A stretch of 64,000 bases of DNA from Bacteroidaceae bacterium (GTDB taxonomy: Bacteria > Bacteroidota > Bacteroidia > Bacteroidales > Bacteroidaceae), in the NCBI GenBank assembly GCA_024401305.1, contig JAKSLI010000006.1, positions 1-64,000 of the forward strand, given 5' to 3'. Below are positions 1-9,111 of this stretch, piece after piece (position 1 is the stretch's first letter; each line of letters opens with the position of its first letter). The position numbers and the translations under genes were made by a program. Under the pieces are notes generated by a model, which saw nothing but the letters and a program-made list of their open reading frames with translations, was not told the DNA's origin and searched no databases.

Positions 1-3000
1 ACGACCGTGGTTTCTGTTTCAGTATTTTCTGTCTTGGTTGGAGTTGTTGGGGTTTCTTCCTCCACAGTAACTTCATTTACTGGATCAGAAACTACAGGAG
101 TTGCAACTTCCGGAGTGACATTCGTCTCTTCGGAAACGACAGGAGTAGATTCTTCGGAAACGGTTGGAGCAGTCTCTTCTGGAATAGCGAAACCGTCGTC
201 CTCAGGAGTGCCTTGCTGTTCGGTTTCCTCTCCGTCCTTTGGCTCAGGCTTCTTCTCAGGTTCAGGGTCAAGGTCGTCGGCATTGCGGACTTCGATGATC
301 GGTTCGTTGAGAAGTTGGATTGTAGAGAGTTTCAGAGGCACATAATGCGTCTCGTAGAATTTCTCGTAATCATCGTAACTATACTGGTTTCCAAGCAGTT
401 CAAGGTTGCTGTCGCTGATGATTATCGGTCGCGCCTTGGCAGCAAGAGCTGGAATAAGTTCGCTCTGCTCGTAAAGTTGGCGGGCATATTGGCGTGCTTC
501 CTGATATGATTGGAAGCCGTTGACCTTCATTCTATGTACGCCATCAACATCTTCAAGACCAATCTCGAAGTTACGAACCATGAATGTCGTGAAGTTGAAG
601 CGTGCAAGTTCGAAGAGAAGCTTGTTCTCATTCTCAAGCGAATCCGGATTGTAAGCAAAGAGGAATGTGTAAGGAACCTTCAAATCTGGCAGGAACTCGC
701 GATTTGCTATCGAGTCGCTGTCAGCCATAACCATTGCTCTTCGTGACCAGATATCGCCCATGTCAAAGCGTCCGCCATGAAGTTTCTTGCCTTCTTTCAC
801 ACCGTTTATTATCATACCTGCAAGCGGCTGGACACCACTCTTCGGGAACTTGTCAACAACTGCCTGCATGTCCTCAAGACAAGTCTTCGTATCGCCGTCG
901 TTGAGTTTCGAGAGACCATGTATGAAAACAAACTTATCGCGGTTGGCGCCTAGCGGATAACGGTCGGTAGAAAGCTGATAATTGCTGTATGCCTCCGAGA
1001 AGCGATTAGCCTTGAAAGCTTCGTAGGTTGCGGCATAAAGCGAGTCTTCAAGATGCGCTCCGTTTATGGCATTTTCCTTGAAATAAGGGTCGGAGAGTAT
1101 CTTTGTATATTCATTATCAGGGAAACTATCCTTCAGGAGTTGCAAGTATTTCCTTGCCTCGTAAGCCTCGTCCTTGCGACTGTAAAGCAGATAGTTATGG
1201 TAATACACATCCGCATTTTTCTCAAAGGTAGGATAATCCTTCATCAAACGGTTGAACTGCTTCTCGCTCAACGCAAGATTGTCGAGCTTATCCTTGAAGA
1301 TTACGCCCGAATTGTAAAGACCATCAGCAATCTGGCTATGGCAATCAGCCTTCTGACTCTCCTCGAACGGAATCTGTAGCATATAGTATTCACGCTTGTG
1401 AGGGTCGTTCTCAGGCTTCTCCTTTTCGTTGTCGATTGAGTCTTGCTTTGCTGTTGCCGAAGCAATGGAATCACGCTGTTCGTCAGTAAGTTGCGACTCA
1501 TCAATCTGATCCGCAGGAGTCTGCGCTACAACAGTCTTGTTCTGTCGCTGCCAGTCGTCAACATTCTCTCTCCTACCCCACAACCTTTGGAACTGCTGCT
1601 TACCTTGGTTTACAGCCATCTGGTTGTAGAAATAGAACGTCGAGCCCTGGTTATTGTTATTCTGATTAGGGTTCTGACGATTAGGATTCATGTTGCGATT
1701 GTTGGCAGGATTCATGCCATTCTGCTGATTTCCAGCGGCATTCTGTTCCGCCAGCTTATCCTTTTCCTCTTTTTCCTTCTTCTTGAGCGCTTCGATTACG
1801 CGGTCGATGGCAGCGTTTCTTTCCTTCTCAGGCATGACAGAGAGGGCAAGAAGAGAGTCGTTCAGATGGATAGCATCGGTAAATGGCACAAGTTCGTCAA
1901 GAATCTTCGAGCGGTTTGAGAGCTGTTCATAGTCGTCGCGCTCCTTGTCGAGCAAACCGATAGCCTCGCCGTAACATCTCTTTGCGTCAGAATACTTCTC
2001 CTTTTGCCAGTAGATGTCGCCAAGTCTAAGCAACAACACGCCCTTCTCAATGCCTGAACGGGTAGCCTTCGCGTTTCCTTTTTCGTATGCAGTAATGGCA
2101 TTGGCAGTATCTTTCTGAGCGAGATAGATATTGCCGATAGCATAATAAACCTGGTCAAGATATTCCTTGTTGTTATCGTTTCGTGCCATTCGTTTCAGCA
2201 AGGAAATCATGCCTTTCGCATTATTCTCAGCAGCAACCTCGGTCATTGCGATGCGGGCGTTGAAGTCGAGCTGATAAGGAGGATTGCAACGAGAGCAAGA
2301 ACGGTAAGCCTTGTAAGCCGCGTCCTTGTCGCCAATGGCAGTATAGATTTGTCCGAGAAGGAAATATTCGCGTGCCTTCTGCTTGATTCGCGACTCTCTC
2401 TTGATGACTTTCTTCAGGTAAGGAATAGCCTCATTCCACTGCTGCGTGTGAATATAATAGTCGGCAAAGGTCAAGTCCCATTCCTTCTGCGCACGCCAAT
2501 CGATGGAATCACGCTGCATCTTCTTGATGACGTCCTCTGCGTCGTAAAGCCAATCCTGCTGGATATAACTCTTTGCAAGCCAAGCTCTTGCCTTTCCATA
2601 GATGGCAGGTTGGCCGCTATACATTCGCGCCATGTAGGCAAAGGTGGAAGCCGCCTCATCGAAAGCACCCGACATGAACTGCGACTTACCCATCATGAGC
2701 CACGCTTTCCAAAGGAAAGGATTATACTCCTTGCGGTTAAGCCACTCGATGTCTTTCTCCGTCTTCTTGCGATTCTTTGTCCATTCCGGACGTTTCTTGA
2801 TGGAATGGCGCTTGATAGCCTTCTGTGATTTCTCGATAGCACGGTCAAAATTGCCCTTGCCCAGTTCACGGCTCTGCTTGTTTGCCACGGTATAGAGCGG
2901 AATCATCTCCGTGAAGTTGTCCTTGTTGCCGTTCTCTTTCTCAAGAGCGCCGTCGATGTAAGCCAAAGAACCATTGTAGTACGTGTTGTATTTGGCAGTA

Positions 3001-3104
3001 AAAGAGTGCCACCAACGCGACTGCGAGGTGTTCTTTGCATTCGAGCAGCCATACAAGATAGCCACCGTTGCAACGAGAATCGATATGTAGAGAAGTTTCT
3101 TCAA
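1..3104 (-). CDS. porW: PorW/SprE-like tetratricopeptide-repeat lipoprotein (3' end cut by the window)
   Basis: About 1034 residues are visible and the C-terminus runs off the left edge. The best start is a TTG at 3104-3102, one base after the stop of the upstream gene. It gives an N-terminus LKKLLYISILVATVAILYGC with a lipobox Cys at about residue 20, so an outer-membrane or periplasmic lipoprotein is expected. Next comes a conserved 'SRWWHSFTAKYNTYYNG' stretch, then many TPR-like helical pairs, an Asn/Gln-rich spacer (around 1630-1750) and a Pro/Glu/Thr/Val-rich tail. This order matches my memory of PorW/SprE, a lipoprotein needed for type IX secretion and gliding in Bacteroidota, although homologs also occur in species without T9SS. 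Naming is from family resemblance; the TPR lipoprotein assignment itself is firm. It is probably translationally coupled to the gene upstream. Confidence 0.72.
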   Translation of the reverse strand, partial: MKKLLYISILVATVAILYGCSNAKNTSQSRWWHSFTAKYNTYYNGSLAYIDGALEKENGNKDNFTEMIPLYTVANKQSRELGKGNFDRAIEKSQKAIKRHSIKKRPEWTKNRKKTEKDIEWLNRKEYNPFLWKAWLMMGKSQFMSGAFDEAASTFAYMARMYSGQPAIYGKARAWLAKSYIQQDWLYDAEDVIKKMQRDSIDWRAQKEWDLTFADYYIHTQQWNEAIPYLKKVIKRESRIKQKAREYFLLGQIYTAIGDKDAAYKAYRSCSRCNPPYQLDFNARIAMTEVAAENNAKGMISLLKRMARNDNNKEYLDQVYYAIGNIYLAQKDTANAITAYEKGNAKATRSGIEKGVLLLRLGDIYWQKEKYSDAKRCYGEAIGLLDKERDDYEQLSNRSKILDELVPFTDAIHLNDSLLALSVMPEKERNAAIDRVIEALKKKEKEEKDKLAEQNAAGNQQNGMNPANNRNMNPNRQNPNQNNNNQGSTFYFYNQMAVNQGKQQFQRLWGRRENVDDWQRQNKTVVAQTPADQIDESQLTDEQRDSIASATAKQDSIDNEKEKPENDPHKREYYMLQIPFEESQKADCHSQIADGLYNSGVIFKDKLDNLALSEKQFNRLMKDYPTFEKNADVYYHNYLLYSRKDEAYEARKYLQLLKDSFPDNEYTKILSDPYFKENAINGAHLEDSLYAATYEAFKANRFSEAYSNYQLSTDRYPLGANRDKFVFIHGLSKLNDGDTKTCLEDMQAVVDKFPKSGVQPLAGMIINGVKEGKKLHGGRFDMGDIWSRRAMVMADSDSIANREFLPDLKVPYTFLFAYNPDSLENENKLLFELARFNFTTFMVRNFEIGLEDVDGVHRMKVNGFQSYQEARQYARQLYEQSELIPALAAKARPIIISDSNLELLGNQYSYDDYEKFYETHYVPLKLSTIQLLNEPIIEVRNADDLDPEPEKKPEPKDGEETEQQGTPEDDGFAIPEETAPTVSEESTPVVSEETNVTPEVATPVVSDPVNEVTVEEETPTTPTKTENTETETTV

Positions 3105-3105
3105 A

Positions 3106-3525
3106 TTATTCTTGCAAAAGCAATACTAGTTCGTCTTTTATCTGGTCAGGAACATTTATCTCACGAAGTATGAGCGAGCGATTCCAGTCCTTCACCTCTT
3201 CGGTCTTCATCGAATAGAGTATTTCGCGGAATTCCTCAGCCTCTTCGTCGGTATAATCGTCGGAAGCGCGACGGGCAAAGCGGTCGAGTTCCTCATCGTC
3301 GAAGTACTCAACTTCCTTTGTTGCGGCTTCCATCATGCACTCTTGCTCACACTTGCTGTCAGTTCCGTCACAACCGCCACAGTCGCCAGCGGCAGGTTCG
3401 TTCACTTTTAGCGCTTCGTTGAGTTCATGACTTGCCATGTAACGACGCAATATCTTCGTGGCTATGGCAAGAACAACAAGAATGGCTGCTATGTAGATTG
3501 TATTGGGATTAATCATTTTATTCAA
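3106..3525 (-). CDS. Small single-pass membrane protein with a Cys-rich linker, unknown function
   Basis: 139 residues. A hydrophobic segment at about residues 8-24 (IYIAAILVVLAIATKIL) is followed by a basic RR and a short Cys-rich stretch, CGGCDGTDSKCEQEC, at about 49-63. The C-terminal half is acidic and helical, with a 'YFDDEELDRFARRASDDY' segment. The Cys cluster could bind a metal or an Fe-S centre, but no known domain is recognised. It ends one base before the PorW-like gene and follows aroA at 86 bp, so it is most likely transcribed with PorW. No good -7 box is visible directly upstream. Confidence 0.7.
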   Translation of the reverse strand: MNKMINPNTIYIAAILVVLAIATKILRRYMASHELNEALKVNEPAAGDCGGCDGTDSKCEQECMMEAATKEVEYFDDEELDRFARRASDDYTDEEAEEFREILYSMKTEEVKDWNRSLILREINVPDQIKDELVLLLQE

Positions 3526-3540
3526 TTTTCACTTTGTTCA

Positions 3541-3642
3541 AATTGAGGGTAAAGGCTAAAGGCTGAAAGCTAAAGGCAACCATCCGGAAGGCTGCTTTTA
3601 GCCTTTAGCCTTTAGCTTTTAGCCTCGCTCTCAAGAGCGAAC
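3541..3642. repeat. Heptamer-armed palindromic intergenic element E1 (GGCTAAA arms)
   Basis: Left arm repeats GGCTAAA/GCTGAAA units, the centre is ACCATCCGGAAGG, and the right arm repeats the complement TTTAGCC. A GCTCTCAAGAGC hairpin ends it at 3628-3639. The last codons and stop of aroA (encoding SEAKS) are made of repeat sequence. Related elements lie near 49.2, 51.2, 52.4, 55.2 and 63.0 kb. Confidence 0.8.
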
Positions 3643-4886
3643 CCTGCTTTTGCCAAGTCATCCCAGAAGTTTGGATATGATTTCGAAACCACTTCAGGAT
3701 TGTTTATCTCGATTTTTCCGAACTTTATGGCAAGCGGAGCGAAAGCCATTGCCATGCGATGGTCTTCGTAAGTGTCGATAGGAGCGAATGAAGGTTCGCA
3801 TGTCTCGCCGTTCCAGACGAGCTCGGAGTCGTTGCGGTCTTCTACCACATAACCCACCTTCCTCAGTTCCGCCTTCAACGCTTCTATGCGATCGGTTTCC
3901 TTTATCTTCAGGCTGGCAAGTCCGGTGAAGTGGAAAGGTATGCCTAGAGCACAGCATGTCACGACAACTGTCTGCGCCATGTCCGGGATGTTCACGAAGT
4001 CGTACTCAAGCTTAGCAACGCGAGTGATGGCAGTCTTCAAGATGACATCAGAGATGTTTTCCTTGTCCTTGAAAACAGACTTCACGCCGAGCAGGTTGAA
4101 CAGGTAGCGGATGCTTGAATCGCCTTGTCGTGAGCTGTAGAGCAAGCCTTCTATCGTCACCTCGTCATCGTCGTTCATGAACTCGTTGTTTGCCGAGAGA
4201 AGTGCCGACATCTCATACCAATAGCTCGCCGCACTCCAGTCATTTTCAACGATATACGAGCGCTTCTTGTAGCCGGTTGGTTCGATTATGATGTCGTCAT
4301 TATCATGCCAATAGGCTTTTGCGCCAAACTCCTGCATGATGGAGAGCGTGAGGTCGATGTATGGGCGTGAATAAATGTCGCCTACAAGGTGCAGTTTCAA
4401 GCCTTCCCGAAGCTTTGGGGCTATCATCAGAAGGGCTGAAATGTACTGCGAACTGATGTTTCCAGGCACATCAAGATGACCGCCCTTGAGTTTCTTTCCC
4501 TGTATTTTCAGAGGCGGATAGCCTTCTTCGCCGACATACTGGATGCTTGCACCGATGCTTCTCAAGGCATCAACGAGCACCTTTATCGGACGATGCTTCA
4601 TGCGATCGGTGCCGGTTATGACATGTTCCTCGCCGTCTCTTTGTGCGAGAAAAGCCGTCATGAAACGCATCGCCGTACCTGCCGCGCCGATGTTTATCTC
4701 GTAAGGCAAACCGTCGGCAAAGGCGTTGTTCACAACCTTCGTGTCGTCGCAAGTGGCGAGATTGCCTATTACGCCAGCACCATCCTCATCGCAAAGGGCA
4801 GAAACCACCAGAACGCGGTTGCTGATGCTTTTTGACGCAGGCAGGTTGATGCTGCAGTTTATATGTTTTGGAGCTGTTATTATCAT
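3612..4886 (-). CDS. aroA: 3-phosphoshikimate 1-carboxyvinyltransferase (EPSP synthase)
   Basis: 424 residues, normal for the family. Transfers enolpyruvate from PEP to shikimate-3-phosphate in the cytoplasmic shikimate pathway. The N-terminal LPASKSISNR motif (residues 16-25) and the phosphate-binding RMKHRPIKVL stretch are clear, as are the C-terminal 'KETDRIEALKAELRKVG' and 'DHRMAMAFAPLA' segments. The PEP/glyphosate loop reads GAAGTAMRF where E. coli has GNAGTAMRP, so the Asn and Pro positions (94 and 101 in E. coli numbering) are Ala and Phe. From memory this divergence is common in Bacteroidales. The last residues (SEAKS) are encoded inside a palindromic repeat. A promoter lies just upstream with a leader of only about 8 nt. 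Confidence 0.95.
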   Translation of the reverse strand: MIITAPKHINCSINLPASKSISNRVLVVSALCDEDGAGVIGNLATCDDTKVVNNAFADGLPYEINIGAAGTAMRFMTAFLAQRDGEEHVITGTDRMKHRPIKVLVDALRSIGASIQYVGEEGYPPLKIQGKKLKGGHLDVPGNISSQYISALLMIAPKLREGLKLHLVGDIYSRPYIDLTLSIMQEFGAKAYWHDNDDIIIEPTGYKKRSYIVENDWSAASYWYEMSALLSANNEFMNDDDEVTIEGLLYSSRQGDSSIRYLFNLLGVKSVFKDKENISDVILKTAITRVAKLEYDFVNIPDMAQTVVVTCCALGIPFHFTGLASLKIKETDRIEALKAELRKVGYVVEDRNDSELVWNGETCEPSFAPIDTYEDHRMAMAFAPLAIKFGKIEINNPEVVSKSYPNFWDDLAKAGFALESEAKS

Positions 4887-4900
4887 AATAAAATCGCGTA

Positions 4901-4908
4901 CAAAGTTA
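4901..4908 (-). promoter_or_regulatory. -7 box of the aroA promoter
   Basis: Read on the minus strand it is TAACTTTG, a perfect Bacteroidota -7 box (TAnnTTTG), about 15 nt before the aroA ATG. No convincing -33 TTTG is seen. Confidence 0.6.
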
Positions 4909-4948
4909 ATAAAATCTTATATAATAACGCGAAAATATTGAATTTATT

Positions 4949-5480
4949 TGATTTTTCATGCAAAATACCCAAAATTTAGCAATGCCAGAGCAATAACTTC
5001 CGACGATTACCGCATGTGCTTCCCATGGTACCACAGAAATCAAAGTGTCGGTTTTTCACGCATTTTACTTACACTTTGTAAAATTTCACTTGTACACTTT
5101 TTAGCTCCTTCTAGCAAATCCAGGCCCTCTTTTCAAGGCTTCCATGGGGTGTTTAGGTCAGTTAGCAACTGTTTTCCTATGACTTTTGAAATTATCTCTA
5201 AGGGAAACGATGCGAAATCCATAGGATTTTTAGGCAAAAAGCACCCATTTTTCGACCAAAATTCGGGCTTTTTCGGACCGATTTTCCGCAAGATTTTTCT
5301 ATCCTCCTGATTATCAAGAAGTTGGTTTCGTCGAATTTTGGGCATTATTTTCAGCCAAATGTAAAAGATTTCAAAAACTCGCCGTTTTAAAGAGGTACGA
5401 TTTTACAAAGTGTAAGCAAAAGCACCCGTTTTCGTTACAGAGTGTAAAGTTCGTACATTCCGCTTATCTTCACATCTCGT
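4949..5480. other. Gene-free interval with inverted TTACACTTTGTAAAAT copies
   Basis: The 809 bp between aroA and pyrB hold no convincing gene. A segment at 5061-5083 reads TTTTACTTACACTTTGTAAA, and its near-complement recurs at 5399-5420 (ATTTTACAAAGTGTAAGCAA), giving an inverted pair about 315 bp apart. A second short motif, AAAAGCACCC followed by TTTTCG, occurs at about 5238 and 5418. The interval could be a decayed non-autonomous element. Reading frames inside it look like chance. Confidence 0.5.
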
Positions 5481-5586
5481 TTCATGCCCTTAGACTATTA
5501 AAAGAAGAACCTGCTGCACCTGAATATATAATTAAATGTAAACTTATAGCAACTAAAACTCCGAAGAGCATCACTTTTTTCATCGC

Positions 5587-5621
5587 TTTTGCTAGTTTTT
5601 CCAATAAAAATCGTAACTTTG
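5587..5621 (+). promoter_or_regulatory. Promoter of pyrB-pyrI-glyA
   Basis: TAACTTTG at 5614-5621 matches the Bacteroidota -7 box, with TTTG at 5588-5591 as a possible -33 element (22 nt spacing, slightly long). The ATG is about 75 bp downstream. Confidence 0.6.
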
Positions 5622-5695
5622 CCGCGAATATAATAAAGCGTAATGCGTAAATCCGCAATGCGCAACTTGCTATCGCAAAGAAATAAACAAAACAA

Positions 5696-6625
5696 ATGGA
5701 AAAGCGAAATTTCGTAACCATAGCCGACCTTTCTCGCGAGAAAATCCTCTACATGCTCAAGATGGCTGAGGAATTTGAGAAACGTCCTAACAGAGATTTG
5801 TTGAAGGATAAGATCGTAGCAACTCTCTTTTTCGAACCATCCACTCGTACACGACTCAGCTTTGAGACTGCCGCAAACCGTCTCGGAGCCAAGGTTATCG
5901 GCTTTGCCGACCCGAAAGTGACTTCGGGAACTAAGGGTGAAACGCTGAAGGATACTATCCTCATGGTGTCAAACTATGCGGATGTCATCGTGATGCGCCA
6001 CCACATTGAAGGTGCTGCACAGTATGCTTCGGAGATTTCTCCAGTGCCTATCGTCAACGCTGGCGACGGTGCCCATCAGCATCCATCGCAGTGTATGCTC
6101 GACCTTTACAGCATCTACAAGACCCAAGGCACTCTCGAGAACCTCAACATCTATCTCGTTGGCGACTTGAAGTACGGCAGAACGGTGCATTCGCTCATCA
6201 TGGCTATGCGCCATTTCAACCCAACATTCCACTTCATCGCACCAAAGGAACTCGCAATGCCTAACGAATACAAGCAGTATTGCAAGGCACATGGCATAAA
6301 GTTTCAGGAGCACACTGCCTTCAACGACAAGATCATTGCCGACGCAGACATCATCTACATGACTCGCGTACAGAAGGAGCGCTTCTCCGATCTCATGGAA
6401 TATGAGCGCGTAAAGGATGTATATATCCTCAACCGCGACATGCTTCACCTTGCAAAGGACAACATGCGAATCCTGCATCCACTGCCTCGCGTGAACGAAA
6501 TCGCACAGGATGTTGACGACGATCCACACGCATATTATATCCAGCAGGCAAAGAACGGTCTCTTCGCTCGTGAGGCTATCTTCGCCGATGTGCTTGGATT
6601 TGAATATGATGATATAAAAGAGTAA
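5696..6625 (+). CDS. pyrB: Aspartate carbamoyltransferase catalytic subunit
   Basis: 309 residues. Condenses carbamoyl phosphate with L-aspartate, the committed step of pyrimidine synthesis. The carbamoyl-phosphate loop [13 protein letters not shown] is at residues 45-57. The '[13 protein letters not shown]' and '[10 protein letters not shown]' segments of the aspartate-binding domain are intact. It is followed 13 bp later by the regulatory chain gene, so the product should assemble into a class B (PyrB/PyrI) holoenzyme. Confidence 0.97.
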   Translation: MEKRNFVTIADLSREKILYMLKMAEEFEKRPNRDLLKDKIVATLFFEPSTRTRLSFETAANRLGAKVIGFADPKVTSGTKGETLKDTILMVSNYADVIVMRHHIEGAAQYASEISPVPIVNAGDGAHQHPSQCMLDLYSIYKTQGTLENLNIYLVGDLKYGRTVHSLIMAMRHFNPTFHFIAPKELAMPNEYKQYCKAHGIKFQEHTAFNDKIIADADIIYMTRVQKERFSDLMEYERVKDVYILNRDMLHLAKDNMRILHPLPRVNEIAQDVDDDPHAYYIQQAKNGLFAREAIFADVLGFEYDDIKE

Positions 6626-6638
6626 AAGGAGGGCTTAT

Positions 6639-7094
6639 ATGAACAAGAAAGAACGACTCGTTGCCGCCATCGAAAACGGCACTGTTATCGACCATATCCC
6701 AACAGCAAAGACTTTCCAGGTGGTTAGTTTGCTTGGTTTGGACAAGGAATACAAGGACGGAACAATAACCATCGGTCTCAACTTTGCATCAAACAAGGTT
6801 GGACACAAGGGTATCATCAAGGTGGAAAACCGCTTCTTCACCGACGAGGAAATCTCTCGCCTCTCTGTTGTAGCGCCAAATGTTGTACTCAACATCATCA
6901 AGGATTACGAGGTGGTGGAGAAGAAAACCGTCCATATCCCAGAGCATTTGCACGGTCTTGTGAAGTGCAAGAACCCTAAGTGCATCACTAACAACGAACC
7001 AATGCAGACCGTCTTCCACGTCATCGGCGAAGACACTGTGAAATGTCATTATTGTGAAGTAGAACAAAAACTAAATAAAGTACAATTATGCTAA
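6639..7094 (+). CDS. pyrI: Aspartate carbamoyltransferase regulatory subunit
   Basis: 151 residues. Allosteric chain that binds CTP/ATP and joins PyrB trimers. The N-terminal allosteric domain ('[21 protein letters not shown]') is followed by a C-terminal zinc domain. Four Cys are spaced C-x4-C ... C-x2-C (CKNPKC, then CHYC). The last 7 bp overlap the start of glyA, so the two are translationally coupled. Confidence 0.96.
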   Translation: MNKKERLVAAIENGTVIDHIPTAKTFQVVSLLGLDKEYKDGTITIGLNFASNKVGHKGIIKVENRFFTDEEISRLSVVAPNVVLNIIKDYEVVEKKTVHIPEHLHGLVKCKNPKCITNNEPMQTVFHVIGEDTVKCHYCEVEQKLNKVQLC

Positions 7095-8368
7095 GAGACA
7101 ATCAAATTTTCAATCTCATTGAAGAGGAGCACCAGCGTCAGCTCCGCGGTATCGAACTCATCGCTTCTGAGAACTTCGTTTCAGACGAGGTTATGCGTGC
7201 CATGGGTTCTTATCTTACTAACAAGTATGCTGAAGGTTACCCTGGCAAGCGTCACTATGGTGGTTGCCAAGTAGTAGATAAGGTAGAGCAGCTTGCTATC
7301 GACCGCATCTGCAAACTTTATGGTGCAGAGTATGCTAACGTTCAGCCACACTCAGGTGCTCAGGCTAATGCTGCTGTTCTCCTTGCTTGTCTCCAGCCAG
7401 GCGACAAGTTCATGGGTCTTGACCTCAACCATGGTGGTCACCTCTCTCACGGTTCGCTCGTAAACACTTCTGGTCTTATCTACAAGCCAGTACCATACTT
7501 CCTCAACGCTGAGACTGGTCGCGTTGACTACGACGAGATGGAGCGCATCGCTACTGAAGAGAAGCCAAAGCTCATCATTGGTGGTGCTTCTGCTTACTCT
7601 CGCGAATGGGACTACGCTCGTATGCGTGCTATCGCTGACAAGGTTGGCGCTCTCCTCATGATCGACATGGCTCACCCAGCAGGTCTTATCGCTGCAGGTC
7701 TCCTCGACAACCCTGTTAAGTACGCTCATATCGTAACTTCTACTACTCACAAGACTCTCCGTGGTCCTCGTGGTGGTATCATCTTGATGGGCAAGGACTT
7801 CGACAACCCATGGGGCAAGACTACAAAGAAGGGTGTTATCCGCAAGATGTCTTCACTCCTCAACTCAGCAGTATTCCCAGGACAGCAGGGTGGTCCGCTT
7901 GAGCACGTTATCGCAGCTAAGGCAGTTGCCTTCGGTGAGGCTCTCCAGCCAGAGTTCAAGGAGTATGCCCTCCAGGTCAAGAAGAACGCAGCTGTTCTCG
8001 CAGAGGAACTCGTAAAGCGTGGCTTCAAGATCGTTTCTGACGGTACTGACAACCACTCTATGCTCGTTGACCTCCGCACAAAGTATCCTGAGATGACAGG
8101 TCGCATCGCAGAGAACGCTCTCGTTGCTGCTGACATCACAGTAAACATGAACCTCGTTCCATTCGACACTCGTTCAGCATTCCAGACTTCAGGTATCCGT
8201 CTCGGTACACCAGCCATCACAACTCGTGGTGCAAAGGAAGACCTCATGGTTAAAATCGCTGAGCTCATCGAAACAGTTCTCAACGCTCCAGAAGACGAAA
8301 GCGTTATCGCAAGCGTTCGCCAGGAGGTTAACGAGATCATGAAGGATTATCCGCTCTTTGCTTATTAA
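7088..8368 (+). CDS. glyA: Serine hydroxymethyltransferase
   Basis: 426 residues, PLP enzyme interconverting serine and glycine with tetrahydrofolate. The Schiff-base lysine is K222 in [12 protein letters not shown]. Codon choice is strongly biased (GGT, CGT, GCT), as expected for high expression. It overlaps pyrI by 7 bp, linking one-carbon supply with pyrimidine synthesis in one transcript. The stop codon is directly followed by a C-rich palindromic repeat. Confidence 0.98.
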   Translation: MLRDNQIFNLIEEEHQRQLRGIELIASENFVSDEVMRAMGSYLTNKYAEGYPGKRHYGGCQVVDKVEQLAIDRICKLYGAEYANVQPHSGAQANAAVLLACLQPGDKFMGLDLNHGGHLSHGSLVNTSGLIYKPVPYFLNAETGRVDYDEMERIATEEKPKLIIGGASAYSREWDYARMRAIADKVGALLMIDMAHPAGLIAAGLLDNPVKYAHIVTSTTHKTLRGPRGGIILMGKDFDNPWGKTTKKGVIRKMSSLLNSAVFPGQQGGPLEHVIAAKAVAFGEALQPEFKEYALQVKKNAAVLAEELVKRGFKIVSDGTDNHSMLVDLRTKYPEMTGRIAENALVAADITVNMNLVPFDTRSAFQTSGIRLGTPAITTRGAKEDLMVKIAELIETVLNAPEDESVIASVRQEVNEIMKDYPLFAY

Positions 8369-8430
8369 AAAAAGCCTCTCCCCCCTTACCCCCTCCCCGA
8401 TTATGGGGAGTGGGAGTAATATGACTTGCT
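8368..8430 (+). repeat. C-rich palindromic repeat S1
   Basis: Reads AAAAAAAGCCTCTCCCCCC, then a CTCCCC/GGGGAG hairpin around GATTAT, then GGGAGTAATATG. It abuts the glyA stop. Orientation is opposite to copy S2 at 8881-8930. Other copies: S3 10903-10958, S4 11050-11097, S5 29716-29768, S6 50780-50840. Confidence 0.85.
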
Positions 8431-8432
8431 AG

Positions 8433-8861
8433 ATGGAAAAGGATTATGGTTCTTTTGAAGGTTTTGTTCTTTCGCAGGAATATAAGACATCTGATCCTGC
8501 GTGGTATCATATACTGAAAGAATTGGCAAAAAAGAATAGGAAGAATCCTACTTTGGCTGAAAGCAGAATGTGGGATTTGCTTCGTGAGAATTTTCCAGAT
8601 ATAAAATTCAGAAGGCAACATATTATAGGGGATTATATAGTGGATTTTGTTTCTCTTTACCATAATCTTGTAATAGAGATAGATGGCGGTTATCATGATT
8701 CCGCACAACAATCAGAATATGATGAATTGCGAACAAAATGGTTGGACAAACATAAAAATCTATCTGTAATTCGTTTCACCAACGAAGAAGTTTTGTTTAA
8801 TAGCGAAGCTGTACTCTCAACCTTAAGCGAAAGGTTGCAAGAAATAGAACTGTATAAGTAA
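8433..8861 (+). CDS. DUF559-family endonuclease-like protein
   Basis: 142 residues. The core resembles the DUF559 / very-short-patch-repair-like fold: 'NPTLAESRMWDLLRE', 'FRRQHIIGDYIVDFVS', 'LVIEIDGGYHD', 'VIRFTNEEVL'. The D in YIVDF and the E/D in VIEIDG would be the PD-(D/E)xK-like catalytic positions. Its codon use is AT-rich and unlike glyA and glnS on either side, which suggests a recent arrival. It sits between inverted C-rich repeats (8368-8430 and 8881-8930) and looks like a cassette inserted between two housekeeping genes. Substrate unknown; function is inferred from fold only. Confidence 0.85.
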   Translation: MEKDYGSFEGFVLSQEYKTSDPAWYHILKELAKKNRKNPTLAESRMWDLLRENFPDIKFRRQHIIGDYIVDFVSLYHNLVIEIDGGYHDSAQQSEYDELRTKWLDKHKNLSVIRFTNEEVLFNSEAVLSTLSERLQEIELYK

Positions 8862-8880
8862 AGTTCTCACCCTACAAATA

Positions 8881-8930
8881 CATATTCCTCCCCCTCCCCA
8901 TAATCGGGGAGGGGGCTGGGGGGAGAGGCT
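8881..8930 (-). repeat. C-rich palindromic repeat S2
   Basis: Same element as S1 in reverse orientation (CTCCCCATAATCGGGGAG core, ending GGGGAGAGGCT). S1 and S2 form inverted arms of about 50 bp around the DUF559 gene. Confidence 0.85.
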
Positions 8931-8943
8931 TGCCTTAAACAAA

Positions 8944-8985
8944 TCGAGGCCGACTCAGGACGAGTCAGCCTCTTGAAAATTTTGA
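8944..8985 (+). terminator. Possible terminator downstream of the DUF559 cassette
   Basis: GAGGCCGACTC-aggac-GAGTCAGCCTC forms an 11-bp stem with one mismatch, followed by TTGAAAATTTT. The T-run is weak. Confidence 0.45.
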
Positions 8986-9066
8986 TTTCGCTATAGCCTC
9001 TAACGGCTTAAAAAGAAAAATGTGCGAAATCTAAGATGCTGCAAATTTATATACTTTTAATGAAAC

Positions 9067-9082
9067 TGCCAAACATTTGGCA
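9067..9082. promoter_or_regulatory. Palindrome upstream of glnS
   Basis: TGCCAAACATTTGGCA is a near-perfect 16-bp palindrome 30 bp before the glnS ATG. It could be an operator or a leader hairpin; nothing else supports either role. Confidence 0.3.
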
Positions 9083-9111
9083 AGAAAAGTGCAAAAAAAG
9101 TTTTAAAATAT

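Noticed and set aside
3541-3642. Possible CRISPR array from repeated units
   Set aside because: Repeat units are 7-14 bp and arranged as palindromic arms without unique 30-40 bp spacers; no cas gene nearby. The same applies to the other repeat clusters.
4948-5310. 120-residue open frame between aroA and pyrB
   Set aside because: Composition is irregular, no homologous motif is seen, an opposite-strand frame overlaps it, and it lies across the inverted TTACACTTTG repeats. Treated as non-coding.
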